Shown here one piece after another: positions 63,862-64,000 of a stretch of DNA of 64,000 nt. The DNA comes from Acinetobacter baumannii (GTDB lineage: Bacteria > Pseudomonadota > Gammaproteobacteria > Pseudomonadales > Moraxellaceae). The stretch's first letter is position 1. Each line of letters starts with the position of its first letter. The stretch is taken from contig NZ_CP046654.1 of assembly GCF_009759685.1 (NCBI RefSeq), positions 1,364,001 to 1,428,000 on the forward strand, given 5' to 3'. The notes below the pieces were generated by a model, which saw nothing but the letters and a program-made list of their open reading frames with translations, had not been told where the DNA came from and did no database searches. The translations under genes and the position numbers were made by a program.

Positions 63862-64000
63862 TTAGTCTTCTTTTTGTGCCTTATAGGCATAAGCATAGTT
63901 ATAGCCATAACCATAGCCAGCGCTAGCACGTTGAATATCATTGAGAATAAAGCCGTTGACTTTAACACCCGCCTGTTCAAAACGATTAACAGTTAGTTCA
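63862..64000 (-). CDS. wzc: Capsule tyrosine kinase Wzc, C-terminal end (cut by window edge)
   Basis: The last 45 codons: VNRFEQAGVKVNGFILNDIQ, then a tyrosine-rich tail GYGYGYNYAYAYKAQKED, the autophosphorylation cluster of Wzc that controls capsule chain export. The rest of the K locus lies beyond the window. Confidence 0.9.
   Translation of the reverse strand, partial: ELTVNRFEQAGVKVNGFILNDIQRASAGYGYGYNYAYAYKAQKED

Noticed and set aside
1..64000. CRISPR arrays, tRNA or rRNA genes, prophage structural genes
   Set aside because: No regularly spaced repeats with spacers, no cloverleaf or rRNA sequence, and no capsid, tail or terminase proteins were seen.

Overview
The window reads as an Acinetobacter baumannii chromosome segment. 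Gene order (ileS-ribF; ssu alkanesulfonate cluster; argA; gph-ubiG; dsbA; a DesT-type regulator beside a desaturase operon; rph; plc; nadC; ampD; murJ; two FKBP isomerases; the tyrosine-rich end of wzc that opens the capsule locus) and the AT-rich codon use fit that species. From memory, the sul2 island and ISAba11 content suggest a strain like ATCC 17978; I cannot confirm the strain.

Layout. 1-19895 and 56053-64000 are ordinary chromosome. Between them lies a 36.2 kb insertion (19896-56052). It splits a small lipoprotein gene whose two halves rejoin perfectly in frame across a 5-bp duplication, TTTTA. Its right end is a complete 1101-bp ISAba11. Its left end is only a 12-bp look-alike of the ISAba11 terminal repeat. 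The simplest reading is that ISAba11 moved a plasmid-derived segment by using a false end.

The insertion is nested. (a) Outer layer, 19896-23675 and 46101-54951: AT-rich small genes of unknown function typical of a large Acinetobacter plasmid, including a membrane zinc protease. (b) Middle layer, 23676-46100: 22 kb bracketed by two identical 268-bp direct repeats that look like a MITE. It carries a translationally coupled beta-propeller / lipase / membrane-protease operon, a divergent antitoxin-Fic pair, and a serine recombinase. (c) Inner layer, 26477-41936: the 15,460-bp, GC-rich island GIsul2, inserted into the beta-propeller gene at a site resembling its usual target, the 3' end of guaA. 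GIsul2 carries a P4-type integrase, AlpA, RSF1010-like RepA and RepC with three 22-bp iterons, TrbJ-TrbK-TrbL, an arsRHC-acr3 operon, a resolvase, ISCR2, a glmM fragment and sul2 (sulfonamide resistance).

Most notable observations: the false-end ISAba11 transposition unit; a shared C-terminal KfrB-like domain on two unrelated enzymes (a lipase and a Fic protein) encoded back to back, which suggests a plasmid effector or addiction cluster; and two equally spaced right-end attachment sites in GIsul2 that bracket the ISCR2-sul2 part. No rRNA, tRNA or CRISPR array was seen.
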